Shown: positions 1-7,647 of the stretch, one piece after another
Position numbering within the stretch: position 1 is the first letter of the stretch
Layout: each line of letters opens with the position of its first letter
NCBI GenBank assembly: GCA_031292465.1
Contig: JARLHB010000103.1
Location: forward strand, 1-15,554
Origin: Ignavibacteriaceae bacterium
GTDB lineage: Bacteria; Bacteroidota; Ignavibacteria; Ignavibacteriales; Ignavibacteriaceae
Direction: 5' to 3'
DNA: 15,554 bases
Made by a program: the position numbers and the translations under genes
The notes under the pieces: generated by a model
The model's database searches: none
Seen by the model: only the letters and a program-made list of their open reading frames with translations
Told to the model about the DNA's origin: nothing

Positions 1-531
1 GATGTGGCATGCGGAACCGGGGATTTTGCCATTGCAGCAAAGAAAATGGGTGTAAATAATATTTACGGCGCTGATTTTTCTTTTAATATGCTCAGCTTAT
101 TTAATCAAAAGGGACCGTGGATTGTGGGCCATAATGTACAGTTAGTTGCCGAAAAAATGCCGTTCAAAGAAGAATCATTCACAAACATTACTGTCGCATT
201 TGGAGTAAGGAACTTTTACAATATTCAGGAGGGGTTTAATTCTTTTTTCAATGTACTGAAAAAAGGCGGCAAAGCAACCATACTTGAATTCAGGCTGCCT
301 TCAAACCCCTTATTTAAAGCAATTTACAAGTTTTACTTCAAAAATATCCTGCCGGTAATTGGCGGAATTATTTCCGGCGATAAGGCTGCTTATAAATATT
401 TGCCCCGCTCTGTTGAAGAGTTTGATGAGAAAATAAATATACCGGAACTTTTAAAAAATTCCGGTTTTTCAAAAATAGAAAAGTACACTTTAACCCTGGG
501 AATCGTACAGGTAATAATAGCAAATAAATAG
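1..531 (+). CDS. menG: Demethylmenaquinone/ubiquinone methyltransferase, 3' part
   Basis: This is the C-terminal 176 residues of a SAM-dependent C-methyltransferase of the UbiE/MenG family, which makes the last methylation in menaquinone (or ubiquinone) synthesis at the inner face of the membrane. The reading frame is open from base 1, so the gene starts outside the window; about 60 N-terminal residues are missing relative to the usual 230-240. The SAM-binding motif I, DVACGTGDFA, is at the very start. AFGVRNF, the LKKGGKATILEF strand and the late YKYLPRSVEEF motif are all typical of UbiE/MenG rather than of generic methyltransferases. The gene ends two bases before the stop of a convergent lipoprotein gene. 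Menaquinone rather than ubiquinone is inferred from the presumed taxon; the sequence alone does not decide it. Confidence 0.93.
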   Translation, partial: DVACGTGDFAIAAKKMGVNNIYGADFSFNMLSLFNQKGPWIVGHNVQLVAEKMPFKEESFTNITVAFGVRNFYNIQEGFNSFFNVLKKGGKATILEFRLPSNPLFKAIYKFYFKNILPVIGGIISGDKAAYKYLPRSVEEFDEKINIPELLKNSGFSKIEKYTLTLGIVQVIIANK

Positions 532-533
532 AG

Positions 534-1337
534 CTATTTTATATTATATTTTATAAGGCTTTGAGTTGCTGTACTTGTTGTATCTGCAAAATTTATTCCA
601 TTACCTGTAAAAGTATCAAGAATAGTCGCATTTCCGTCAATCTTAACAATACCAATTTTATCCGCAAACCAGGCATTAGCTGTAAATGTTGATTTAGAAG
701 GAGTAGCAAATAAATTGTTCGGATCAGGAATACTTAAAGTTAATGTATATTGAATTTTAGCTGCGCTTAAAGTTACCGTACCTGTTGTAAGGCCCAACGT
801 TACTTGCTCAATTCCCTTAAATACAGCATCAACCTTAGCAATAGTTAATGACAAAGTACTGTATTTTAATCCTAAACTGAATGCCGCCCAGCTATTTCCA
901 TCCTGGAAAGAAGTCTTAAGGATTTCTATGGACTGGTCAATACTTATATAATCTTTATAAGCAGCCGGAATAACTTTATAAAGCCCGGTTGTATCTACAT
1001 GAAAATAAACTCCGTTATTATCTTTTACAAATAATGAAGTTGATACATTCGCTAGCCCTAATGATCCGACAGAATCAATTTCCTTCTGGTAGGTTATAGA
1101 ACCGGAAACAGTTGTACCCGAATAATATGCGGTTCTGGTTACCGAAGTTTGATATTGGGCTGAATCCGTTTTTACGACAGAATATTTATAGGAAGTCCCG
1201 TCGTTGTTCGGGAAATAAGTTGTCGGGCTGCCTGTATTTGTATTACTATCTCCCGGATTTGTTGAATTATTTTTACATGCATTTAAAGAAAATAAGATCG
1301 ATATAAAGCCGATTGCAAGAACGAAGTTCCTCTTCAT
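534..1337 (-). CDS. Putative lipoprotein of unknown function
   Basis: The protein has 267 residues. I start it at the internal ATG at 1337 rather than at the in-frame ATG at 1358, because the sequence GGAG lies five bases upstream and because this start gives a clean lipoprotein signal: a Lys-Arg N-terminus, a hydrophobic stretch, then the lipobox SLNAC with the lipidated Cys at residue 21. An Asn/Ser/Gly/Thr-rich linker follows, then a soluble domain opening with TYFPNNDGTSYKY and rich in Thr, Ser and predicted beta strands. I recognise no enzyme motif. Similar 'YFPxxxGxxYxY' lipoproteins are common in Bacteroidota-like bacteria with no known role. It sits 13 bases downstream of the RdgB gene on the same strand and may be cotranscribed with it. 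Lipid anchoring is well supported; function is unknown. Confidence 0.85.
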   Translation of the reverse strand: MKRNFVLAIGFISILFSLNACKNNSTNPGDSNTNTGSPTTYFPNNDGTSYKYSVVKTDSAQYQTSVTRTAYYSGTTVSGSITYQKEIDSVGSLGLANVSTSLFVKDNNGVYFHVDTTGLYKVIPAAYKDYISIDQSIEILKTSFQDGNSWAAFSLGLKYSTLSLTIAKVDAVFKGIEQVTLGLTTGTVTLSAAKIQYTLTLSIPDPNNLFATPSKSTFTANAWFADKIGIVKIDGNATILDTFTGNGINFADTTSTATQSLIKYNIK

Positions 1338-1350
1338 GATTTCTCCAAAA

Positions 1351-1929
1351 TTAAACAATAAGTTTTTTTAGATTTCTAAAAGCTATAGCCCTGTGACTTA
1401 TTTTATTCTTCTCTTCAAGGCTTAACTCACCTGACGTCAATGTATATCCATCCGGTAAAAACAAAGGATCATAACCAAAGCCGTTATCTCCCCTCTGTTC
1501 TTTTATTATAATGCCTTTTACTTCGCCATAGGCAGTTAAAAATCTATTACCATCATAATATACGGCAGAACAGACAAACCTGGCATGATGCGGCTCAGAA
1601 TAATTATTAAGCTCAAGTAAAAGCTTTTTGTTATTTTCATCATCTGTTGCATCTTCGCCCGCATAACGTGCCGAATATACACCGGGCCTTCCATCTAACT
1701 GTTCTACTACCAGGCCGGAATCGTCCCCCATTGCGGGAATGCCGTATGTCTTAAAGATTATCTCCGCTTTTATTTTTGCATTATCTTCAAAAGTAAGCCC
1801 GTCTTCTACTATTTCGGGTACATTTCCCAGATCGAGTAAAGAAACAAGTTCTATATTACTGCTTTTAAGAATATCATTTACTTCACGTATCTTGCCGCGG
1901 TTTTTCGTGGCAAATATAATTTTGTTCAT
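1351..1929 (-). CDS. rdgB: XTP/dITP (non-canonical purine NTP) pyrophosphatase, RdgB/HAM1 family
   Basis: This is a cytosolic house-cleaning enzyme that hydrolyses dITP, dXTP and related deaminated purine nucleotides to the monophosphate plus pyrophosphate, keeping them out of DNA and RNA. The 192 residues are the normal family length. The family hallmarks are in order: IIFATKNRGKIREV at the N-terminus (phosphate-binding TxN-K), GDDSGLVVE with the catalytic acidic pair, the PGVYSARYAG loop, the base-recognition motif GFGYDPLF, and the C-terminal SHRAIAFRNL. The ATG at 1929 is preceded by a weak GGGAT-type ribosome binding site. The AhpD-like gene lies 102 bases upstream, with an inverted repeat between, and a lipoprotein gene follows 13 bases downstream. 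Confidence 0.96.
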   Translation of the reverse strand: MNKIIFATKNRGKIREVNDILKSSNIELVSLLDLGNVPEIVEDGLTFEDNAKIKAEIIFKTYGIPAMGDDSGLVVEQLDGRPGVYSARYAGEDATDDENNKKLLLELNNYSEPHHARFVCSAVYYDGNRFLTAYGEVKGIIIKEQRGDNGFGYDPLFLPDGYTLTSGELSLEEKNKISHRAIAFRNLKKLIV

Positions 1930-1975
1930 ATTATCCCAATATTATTTTTTATGATTTTGTGGTTTTAAAATATGT

Positions 1976-2011
1976 ATGCCTGCGTAATTAAAGTATTTAT
2001 AAGGCAGGCAT
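1976..2011. repeat. Inverted repeat between AhpD-like and rdgB genes
   Basis: Perfect 8-bp arms, ATGCCTGC (1976-1983) and GCAGGCAT (2004-2011), flank a 20-base AT-rich loop. The element lies between the end of the AhpD-like gene and the start of rdgB. It could form a hairpin in the read-through transcript, but no T-run follows on either strand, so I do not call it a terminator. It shares the CCTGC/GCAGG core with the palindrome at 2482-2495. Confidence 0.4.
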
Positions 2012-2031
2012 TACAATAATTCCGGATTCTT

Positions 2032-2397
2032 CTAATTGCCGGATAGAGATTCGGATTCGTTAACAATCTCTTCCATTACTTCAAAGGCATATCTTAGATG
2101 AGGAATAACAATTGAGCCGCCGACTATCAGTGCAATATTAAAACTTTCCATAAGTTCTTCCCTTGAAGCGCCTTCCTGTATGCACCTGTCGATATGGTAA
2201 AAAATGCAGTCATTGCATCTTAAAACCATAGAGGCGACTAATCCCATTAATTCTTTGGTCTTTGCCGGAAGCGCTCCGTCAATGTATGCTTTATTATCAA
2301 GGGCAAAAAATTTATTAAAGTCCTTAAAGCCGGAATTTAATATCTTATCATTCATATCCAGCCTGTATTTTCGTGTTTCCGTTGTTGTCTTTTTCAT
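2032..2397 (-). CDS. Carboxymuconolactone decarboxylase/AhpD-like CxxC protein
   Basis: This 121-residue protein belongs to the all-alpha AhpD-like/CMD superfamily. It keeps the redox-type signature C61-x-x-C64-x-x-x-H68 in the sequence RCNDCIFYHIDRC, which in AhpD relatives carries peroxidase or disulfide-reductase chemistry with His as proton relay. An additional Cys is at position 72. The segment after it, EGASREELMESFNIALIVGG, is the usual second helix pair. The length fits the short CMD-family proteins, which often act as hexamers. There is no peroxiredoxin (AhpC) gene nearby to suggest a partner. The ATG at 2397 gives a plausible charged N-terminus; no strong Shine-Dalgarno is visible. 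True decarboxylase activity is unlikely given the CxxC motif; the actual substrate is unknown. Confidence 0.88.
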   Translation of the reverse strand: MKKTTTETRKYRLDMNDKILNSGFKDFNKFFALDNKAYIDGALPAKTKELMGLVASMVLRCNDCIFYHIDRCIQEGASREELMESFNIALIVGGSIVIPHLRYAFEVMEEIVNESESLSGN

Positions 2398-2443
2398 TAT
2401 TTATGTTTTATTGTTTATGGATATTTATTACTTATTAAAATAC

Positions 2444-2497
2444 ACACCCCTTAATCCCCTCTCGAGATGGGAATAAAAACGGCCTGCCGGCAGGCTT
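2444..2497. repeat. Composite palindromic intergenic repeat
   Basis: Two adjoining palindromes lie in the gap between the DUF4404 and AhpD-like genes. The first, about 2446-2477, is an imperfect inverted repeat centred on the perfect TCTCGAGA, with left arm CCCCTTAATCCCC and a partly decayed right arm TGGGAATAA. The second is the perfect 14-base palindrome GCCTGCCGGCAGGC at 2482-2495. Both are GC-rich in an AT-rich gap, and on the minus strand the second is followed by CGTTTTTATT, so it could weakly terminate DUF4404 transcription. They look like dispersed REP-like elements; copy number elsewhere in the genome cannot be seen here. Confidence 0.55.
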
Positions 2498-2561
2498 GTA
2501 GCTTAATTATATCCCTTAAAGTCAAAGAGGCAGGGTGGGTCTATTTAGAATCTTCTTACCG

Positions 2562-2828
2562 TTATACTCCGATATTTGTAAGCGAGGAGATAACAATATT
2601 AATTGCACCGGTAAGTTTCGGATGTGAAATCTCAAACTTATCGGCTGTTTCTTTTAAAGAGCTTTGTAATTTAGGGGCGTTTGCAATTGCCGCCTTTTCA
2701 TTTTTATCAAGTATGGCCTGAATATCAGACATTAATTTCCGTAATACTTTTACCGAGTCATCATCGATATTCTTTGAATCTTTAAGCTCTTTATGAAGAT
2801 TCTCCAGTGATTTTCTTAAGTTTTCCAT
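2562..2828 (-). CDS. DUF4404 family protein
   Basis: This small, soluble, highly charged helical protein of 88 residues matches my memory of the DUF4404 family well. It opens with a Leu/Glu/Lys helix (LRKSLENLHKEL), has an acidic turn (DDDSVKVLRKLMSDIQAILD), and closes with a segment typical of the family: ETADKFEISHPKLTGAIN followed by ISSLTNIGV. No catalytic motif, signal peptide or membrane segment is visible, and the family's function is unknown. Heptad-like spacing of leucines suggests coiled-coil self-association. It is the first gene of a minus-strand run, with a 535-base gap upstream and a palindromic repeat between it and the next gene. The ATG at 2828 has only a weak GAGA-type site upstream. 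Confidence 0.85.
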   Translation of the reverse strand: MENLRKSLENLHKELKDSKNIDDDSVKVLRKLMSDIQAILDKNEKAAIANAPKLQSSLKETADKFEISHPKLTGAINIVISSLTNIGV

Positions 2829-3363
2829 ATATTGTTTCTCTTATTTTGTTATTAGGGAAATCAGATATAGCAACATACTAATAAATATAACATCTATTTT
2901 AGAAAGCAATTAACCGTGATGAATGATTTCCGGTTTAATGCTAACTATAAGCTTAGCTGTATTTCTAATTAAAATTTTAGTATCAAAATAATAAGTTCCG
3001 ATGTTTAATGCCAAATTTGATAATGGGTTGAATAATTCCAGTTTCACCTTTGACATTTCACCTTTGACATTTCACTTTTGACGTGACAATAGTATTTTTA
3101 ATCACAACAAATATTAAACTAAAAATTTGCGATTTTTGTCATATTATTGTCTTCAAAGAATTTATTTAAAAAATCCGGTTTATAGATTATTGCACTAAAA
3201 ATAGACAATATATTAATTTGCTTCTAATAGTTTAATGTTATTTATTTCTAAAATATTACTAATTACGTTTAACAAATATTCAGCATATGTTTAAAAATAG
3301 AATTATTTTGATACTCAGGCAGCTCATATTACATCAAATTAATTTCCCCCGGCATAAATATCA
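2829..3363. other. Divergent intergenic region, 535 bases
   Basis: This gap separates the minus-strand DUF4404 gene from the + strand propeller/barrel gene, so it should hold promoters for both. It is strongly AT-rich with many short A and T runs. The only clear structure is the 14-bp tandem repeat at 3042-3083. A 26-codon + strand frame from 3001 runs through the repeat, has no ribosome binding site and is probably chance. I see no convincing promoter pair, riboswitch or RNA gene. Confidence 0.6.
3042..3083. repeat. 14-bp tandem repeat, three copies
   Basis: The unit TTTCACCTTTGACA occurs at 3042-3055 and 3056-3069 as exact copies. A third copy at 3070-3083 reads TTTCACTTTTGACG, with two changes. 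Each unit contains TTTGAC, which resembles a -35 element, but no well-spaced -10 sequence follows. It lies about 280 bases upstream of the start of the large surface-protein gene. Confidence 0.85.
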
Positions 3364-6300
3364 ATGAAAACAATTTTAAAAAGATCATGTTTATTAGCAT
3401 TCCTTACGTTTTGCATACTCATTATATCATCTGTTAATGTGGAAGCTCAATACTTTGGCCGCAACAAAGTGTTGTATGATATTTTCGACTTTAAAATTAT
3501 GCATACAAAACATTTTGAAATATACTATTATGATGAAGAAGAAAGCGCTGTAAAAGATGCCGCTTCCATGGCCGAACGCTGGTACACGAAGCATTCGGAA
3601 TTACTTCATGATACGCTTGACGGGCCCCAGATACTAATTTTATACGACGGATTCCCGCAGTTTATAGAGACTAATGTTTCGCAGGAAATGATTGGACAGG
3701 GAGTTGGCGGATTTACAGAACCAATTGAGAGAAGAATCGTACTGCCTTTTGCCGGTCCGCTTGCGGAAACAGATCACGTAATTGGCCATGAACTTGTGCA
3801 TGCATTTCAATTTGACATAACAAGCAAACATAATCTAAAAAAAGGAGGCGTACCTGCTGCTGCAAATATGCCCCTTTGGTTTGTTGAGGGAATGGCGGAG
3901 TATTTATCCATAGGGCCTAAAGACCCTAATACAGCTATGTGGATGCGGGAAGCTTCTCAGAAAAAACTGCCTGATATTTCCGATCTTTCCAGCGGACGGT
4001 TTTTCCCATACCGCTATGGACAGTCTCTTCTTGCTTTTGTCGGCGGTAAATACGGCAATGATAAAATACTGCAATTATTAAAGCAAATGGCTATTAAGCA
4101 AAATGAAAAAGAAGCCATTATGACTGTATTTAATATGACTCCGGATTCGCTGTCTAATTTGTGGCATGTCGCGCTGCATGCGGAGTATGATTCACTTGCT
4201 AAAATCACTTCATCACCTGATAAATACGGAGACGAAATAATATCGGACAAAAAAAACGGCGGAGACTTGAATATTTCACCGTCTTTAAGCCCCGACGGCA
4301 AACACCTGATTTTCTTTTCATCCAGGGATCTTTTCTCAATTGATTTGTTTTTAGCCGATGCAAAGACCGGGAAAGTTGAAAGAAGCGTCTTCAAAACTGA
4401 ATTTAACACTCACCTTCAAAATTTAGAGTTTATCAGTTCGTCAGGGGCGTGGAGCCCCGATGGGAATAAATTCGTATTTGCTGCAGTTGAGGACGGAAGG
4501 CCGGTGCTTACAATTCTGGACGTTAATGATGCCAGCGTTAAACAGGTAATTCGTTTCCCCAAGCTTGCTGAAATATTTAACCCTTCATGGTCGCCTGACG
4601 GCAGGTATATTGTCTTTTCCGCTTTAGCCGGCGGATTTACAAATCTTTTCATTTACGATTTAAATAACGGAAGTTCAAGGCCCTTAACGGATGATGCTTA
4701 TGCAGAACTCCAGCCTGCATGGTCTCCCGACGGTAAGTCCATAGCATTTGTAACAGATAAATTCACAACAAAATTATCCAATTTGGATTTAGGCAATTAT
4801 GAAATTGCTTTAATGAATTTTGAATCAGGCGAAATAAAAGAACTAAAGGGTTTTAACGACGGAAAAAATATTAACCCGCAATGGTCGCATGACGGCAAAA
4901 ATATTTATTTCATTTCAGATCATAACGGTATAGATAATATTTACAGGGAAAATATTTCAGACGGACAAATTTACCAGATTACAAATTTGTTTGGCGGTGT
5001 AAGCGGAATAACCGGGATTAGTCCGGCTATGTCACTGTCGGCAGATTCAAGCAAAATGGTTTACAGCGTTTTCCAGGACGATAAATATAAAATTTATTCA
5101 ATTGATTCCATTAGTATTCTGAATGGCAAAAGCTTGCAACCTGCATTTGCCACAGGGAACCCTGCAATACTGCCGCCGCCAAAACAAATAAATAATTTTC
5201 TTATTAATAATTTGAATAACCCGGCAATGGGGCTGCCGAGTGATACGGCAAAATACCTGATAACAGACTACAGCCCTTCATTAAAATTAGTTGGCGTCGG
5301 CCAGCCTTCCGTTGGCGCCGGAGTTGATCCTTTCGGCACTTATATAGGCGGAGGAGTTGCCTTGTTCTGGAGTGATTTGCTTGGGAATCATAATCTGGCA
5401 ACTGCTTTACAGGTTTCTGCAGGCAGCGAATTTACATATATTTCCGGACTGGTTGGATATATGAATACATCCGGCAGATTAAATTGGGGTGGTGTAATTC
5501 AACAGGTACCATACTACTATACTTATTATGCGGAAGGAATTGATACAGTAAAGAATGCTTATGTGCAACAGCAATATATCTATAAGGAAACTCATAGAGA
5601 AATTTCGGGAATTCTTTCCTATCCAATTAGTGAAGTTTCCAGAATTGAATACTCGCTGGGATATATGAATATCAGTTTTGCCAGCACACTTATAACTCAG
5701 GGATTTTCTACAACCGATGGCTCATTAGTGGAAAATGATAAAAAGGATTTATCTGCCGGGCGTGCAATTAACTTAGCCACCACAAGCCTGGCATTTGTAT
5801 ATGACAATAGTTATTACGGCGCTACCGGGCCTCTTCTTGGCTCACGTTACCGGGTTGAAGTATCTCCGTATCTTGGTAATTTACAATGGATAAATATACT
5901 TACAGATTACAGGCTGTATCTTATGCCAGTAAGGCCGTTTACAATTGCGGCAAGAATCATTCATTTCGGGCGTTACGGCAAAAGCGCTGAAGATGAACGG
6001 TTAACACCAGAATTTCTTGGCTATCCAGGCCTTATAAGAGGTTATGATATTGATTCGTACAACGACAACTCTTATTCAAATTTAATGGGGAGTAAAGTTT
6101 TGCTTGGCAATCTTGAACTGCGTTTCCCTCTTTTGGGCATATTTGGTATCGGCCCGGGATTTTACGGTTACTTCCCTGTTGAGTTTGCCGGGTTCTATGA
6201 TACCGGTGTTGCATGGTATAATGATGAAAAACCTAAATTCTTTGGAGGAAACAGGCTGCCTGTTAGCAGCGTGGGCGTGGGTTTAAGAATTAACTTATTT

Positions 6301-6393
6301 GGCTATGCTGTAGGGGAAGTTGATTATGTTCATCCATTTAATCATCCGGGTACCAGTTATGTATGGGAATTTAATTTATTAGAAGGGTTTTAA
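3364..6393 (+). CDS. Outer-membrane protein: HExxH peptidase-like domain, PD40 propeller, Omp85-type barrel
   Basis: A 1009-residue exported protein with three modules. Residues 1-28 are a signal peptide (KRS, hydrophobic core, VEA-Q). Residues about 40-290 resemble the MA-type gluzincin peptidase domain, with zinc motif H142-E143-L-V-H146 and a downstream FVEGMAEY (E175/E179) that should supply the third ligand. Residues about 300-580 form a TolB-like propeller with six PD40-type repeats whose cores read LSPDGKHLIFF, WSPDGNKFVF, WSPDGRYIVF, WSPDGKSIAF, WSHDGKNIYF and a weaker last one. Residues about 640-1009 are rich in alternating strands, contain the Omp85 signature IRGYD (R892-G893-Y894) and end in a terminal Phe, as expected for BAM-dependent barrels. 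No POTRA domains are visible. Annotators usually call such proteins 'PD40' or 'TolB-like' proteins; there are no tol or bam genes nearby. Enzymatic activity and substrate are unknown. Confidence 0.9.
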   Translation: MKTILKRSCLLAFLTFCILIISSVNVEAQYFGRNKVLYDIFDFKIMHTKHFEIYYYDEEESAVKDAASMAERWYTKHSELLHDTLDGPQILILYDGFPQFIETNVSQEMIGQGVGGFTEPIERRIVLPFAGPLAETDHVIGHELVHAFQFDITSKHNLKKGGVPAAANMPLWFVEGMAEYLSIGPKDPNTAMWMREASQKKLPDISDLSSGRFFPYRYGQSLLAFVGGKYGNDKILQLLKQMAIKQNEKEAIMTVFNMTPDSLSNLWHVALHAEYDSLAKITSSPDKYGDEIISDKKNGGDLNISPSLSPDGKHLIFFSSRDLFSIDLFLADAKTGKVERSVFKTEFNTHLQNLEFISSSGAWSPDGNKFVFAAVEDGRPVLTILDVNDASVKQVIRFPKLAEIFNPSWSPDGRYIVFSALAGGFTNLFIYDLNNGSSRPLTDDAYAELQPAWSPDGKSIAFVTDKFTTKLSNLDLGNYEIALMNFESGEIKELKGFNDGKNINPQWSHDGKNIYFISDHNGIDNIYRENISDGQIYQITNLFGGVSGITGISPAMSLSADSSKMVYSVFQDDKYKIYSIDSISILNGKSLQPAFATGNPAILPPPKQINNFLINNLNNPAMGLPSDTAKYLITDYSPSLKLVGVGQPSVGAGVDPFGTYIGGGVALFWSDLLGNHNLATALQVSAGSEFTYISGLVGYMNTSGRLNWGGVIQQVPYYYTYYAEGIDTVKNAYVQQQYIYKETHREISGILSYPISEVSRIEYSLGYMNISFASTLITQGFSTTDGSLVENDKKDLSAGRAINLATTSLAFVYDNSYYGATGPLLGSRYRVEVSPYLGNLQWINILTDYRLYLMPVRPFTIAARIIHFGRYGKSAEDERLTPEFLGYPGLIRGYDIDSYNDNSYSNLMGSKVLLGNLELRFPLLGIFGIGPGFYGYFPVEFAGFYDTGVAWYNDEKPKFFGGNRLPVSSVGVGLRINLFGYAVGEVDYVHPFNHPGTSYVWEFNLLEGF

Positions 6394-6404
6394 ATATATA
6401 ATTG

Positions 6405-6437
6405 TAGTAGTGACAGGCCGGCGGCCTGTCACTACTA
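6405..6437. terminator. Perfect 15-bp hairpin between convergent genes
   Basis: The arms TAGTAGTGACAGGCC (6405-6419) and GGCCTGTCACTACTA (6423-6437) are perfectly complementary around a 3-base loop. The element fills the gap between two converging genes, so it could end transcription from both sides. There is no adjacent T-run, so it may act by stem strength alone, or it may be a REP-like repeat that settled between convergent genes. The palindrome itself is certain; the terminator role is inferred. Confidence 0.6.
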
Positions 6438-6443
6438 GTAAAA

Positions 6444-7379
6444 TTAATTGCCTGCTCCGGTACTTAACTTTATATCAGCCCAGAATTTTATAGGCTGAAA
6501 GGAATTGCTGTTGAATTGACCGCCACCGGGACCTCGTCCGCCGGGTCCGCCGCCGCCAGGGCCACCCATTCCACCACCGCCACCAGGACCGCCCATTCCT
6601 TCACCTCCGGATGATTCGTCTCCGCCGCCTTCTTCACCTGATTTATCTTTCGCACTTTTATTCTTTTTCATTTCCATAGCTGCGGTTTCTAACCCTATGC
6701 TAATAGTACTGCTTGAATTTGCGCCAATCGCATAGCTAAACCCGCTTTTCATAGCAATAGGAATTTTCAATTCATAAACCAGCCTGTCGTTTTTTACAGT
6801 CATTTTAAGTTCCACACCTTTCATATCGGTAATAGGAACTCTTGTAACTTCATTCTTAGAATCAACAACTTCAATTTCAATTTGATTTTTCAGGAACATT
6901 TCTCCCATTTTGCCGCGATCCGGCGGCGGGGTACCGGGCCGGCCATTATCGCCGGGACCTTCACGTCCGTCATCAGAATCCTTTCTTCTGCCTTCTCCCT
7001 GCTCTTCACCTGGTTTGAATGCGTCTTTATCCATATTCTTTGAAACAAGAGGAAACTTGAAACCAAATTTTTTATCGCCTTTACCCGTGTTATCAAACCA
7101 AACTGTAAGGCCCATCATAAAGATTTTTCTTTCGATCTGCTGGTCGGATGTGACTAAGCAGAGATATAAATAATCCTTGTCATTCTGAACACCGACAAGA
7201 GAATTTATATCATCATAAAAAACAAGTGAATTACCCCAATCGCTGTCATCGCCGTCAATTTTAATATCCTGGGTGCGCCATTTACTGTTTACCTGCTGAT
7301 CTCCGCAGCCAGAAAAGGTAATTACAATAAACAGAAAGAATAAAAGTAATTCATTTATCCTGAAAACTTTTCCTTTCAC
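6444..7379 (-). CDS. Glycine-rich lipoprotein with CBM9-like N-terminal domain
   Basis: This 311-residue protein starts at GTG (7379): a strong AAGGAG lies six bases upstream and no nearby ATG fits better. A lipoprotein signal ends in the lipobox TFSGC (Cys25). Residues about 34-110 carry IKIDGDDSDW, then a beta-rich stretch with YLYLCLVTSD and MGLTVWFDNTGKGD. This is the usual signature of family-9 carbohydrate-binding-like (CBM9/DOMON-like) domains, which bind sugars or haem, or serve only as a fold. A charged, Gly/Pro-rich insert follows (about 130-155), then more strands. A low-complexity stretch of Gly with Met, Pro and Arg (about 248-290) comes before a final strand, FQPIKFWADIKL. A peptide rich in GGPGGGG units is likely a flexible, disordered loop. 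It probably sits in the outer-membrane leaflet; ligand unknown. Confidence 0.8.
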   Translation of the reverse strand: MKGKVFRINELLLFFLFIVITFSGCGDQQVNSKWRTQDIKIDGDDSDWGNSLVFYDDINSLVGVQNDKDYLYLCLVTSDQQIERKIFMMGLTVWFDNTGKGDKKFGFKFPLVSKNMDKDAFKPGEEQGEGRRKDSDDGREGPGDNGRPGTPPPDRGKMGEMFLKNQIEIEVVDSKNEVTRVPITDMKGVELKMTVKNDRLVYELKIPIAMKSGFSYAIGANSSSTISIGLETAAMEMKKNKSAKDKSGEEGGGDESSGGEGMGGPGGGGGMGGPGGGGPGGRGPGGGQFNSNSFQPIKFWADIKLSTGAGN

Positions 7380-7647
7380 TTTAGTCTCCTTTAATAATTG
7401 GTATATAATATCTTTTTATTAGACAATTTGAAAACCGAAAATATTTAAATGATATGCACTTTTAACCATTATTATTTAAAATATTATCGGCTATTTTATC
7501 TTTTAGAATTATAATTCGAAAAACGGTTTTTGTATAAGATTTTATCATATATATATATAATTCAGTTATTAAATATATAAAATTTTTTTTTGTTGATTCA
7601 ACAGAATTTGTAGTACTGCCGGCATTTTGGAAAATGCGTTATAAAAT
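7380..7647. other. AT-rich intergenic region upstream of the Gly-rich lipoprotein
   Basis: These 268 bases lie between the end of the PiT gene and the start of the lipoprotein gene, both on the minus strand. They are extremely AT-rich, with a TATATATATATA run near 7548-7560 and long T and A tracts. The strong ribosome binding site AAGGAG for the GTG start is at 7386-7391. A small inverted repeat, GCATTTT/AAAATGC, lies at 7622-7637 just past the PiT stop codon. No ORF or RNA gene is seen. Confidence 0.6.

Noticed and set aside
1338..1358. Upstream in-frame ATG (1358) as start of the first lipoprotein.
   Set aside because: It would put seven residues before the signal peptide and overlap rdgB; the ATG at 1337 has a GGAG site at the right distance.
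3001..3081. 26-codon + strand frame crossing the 14-bp tandem repeat.
   Set aside because: There is no ribosome binding site and the sequence is mostly repeat.
7622..7637. GCATTTT/AAAATGC inverted repeat just past the pit stop codon, considered as a terminator.
   Set aside because: The loop would be two bases unless the stem frays, and no T-run follows on the transcribed strand.
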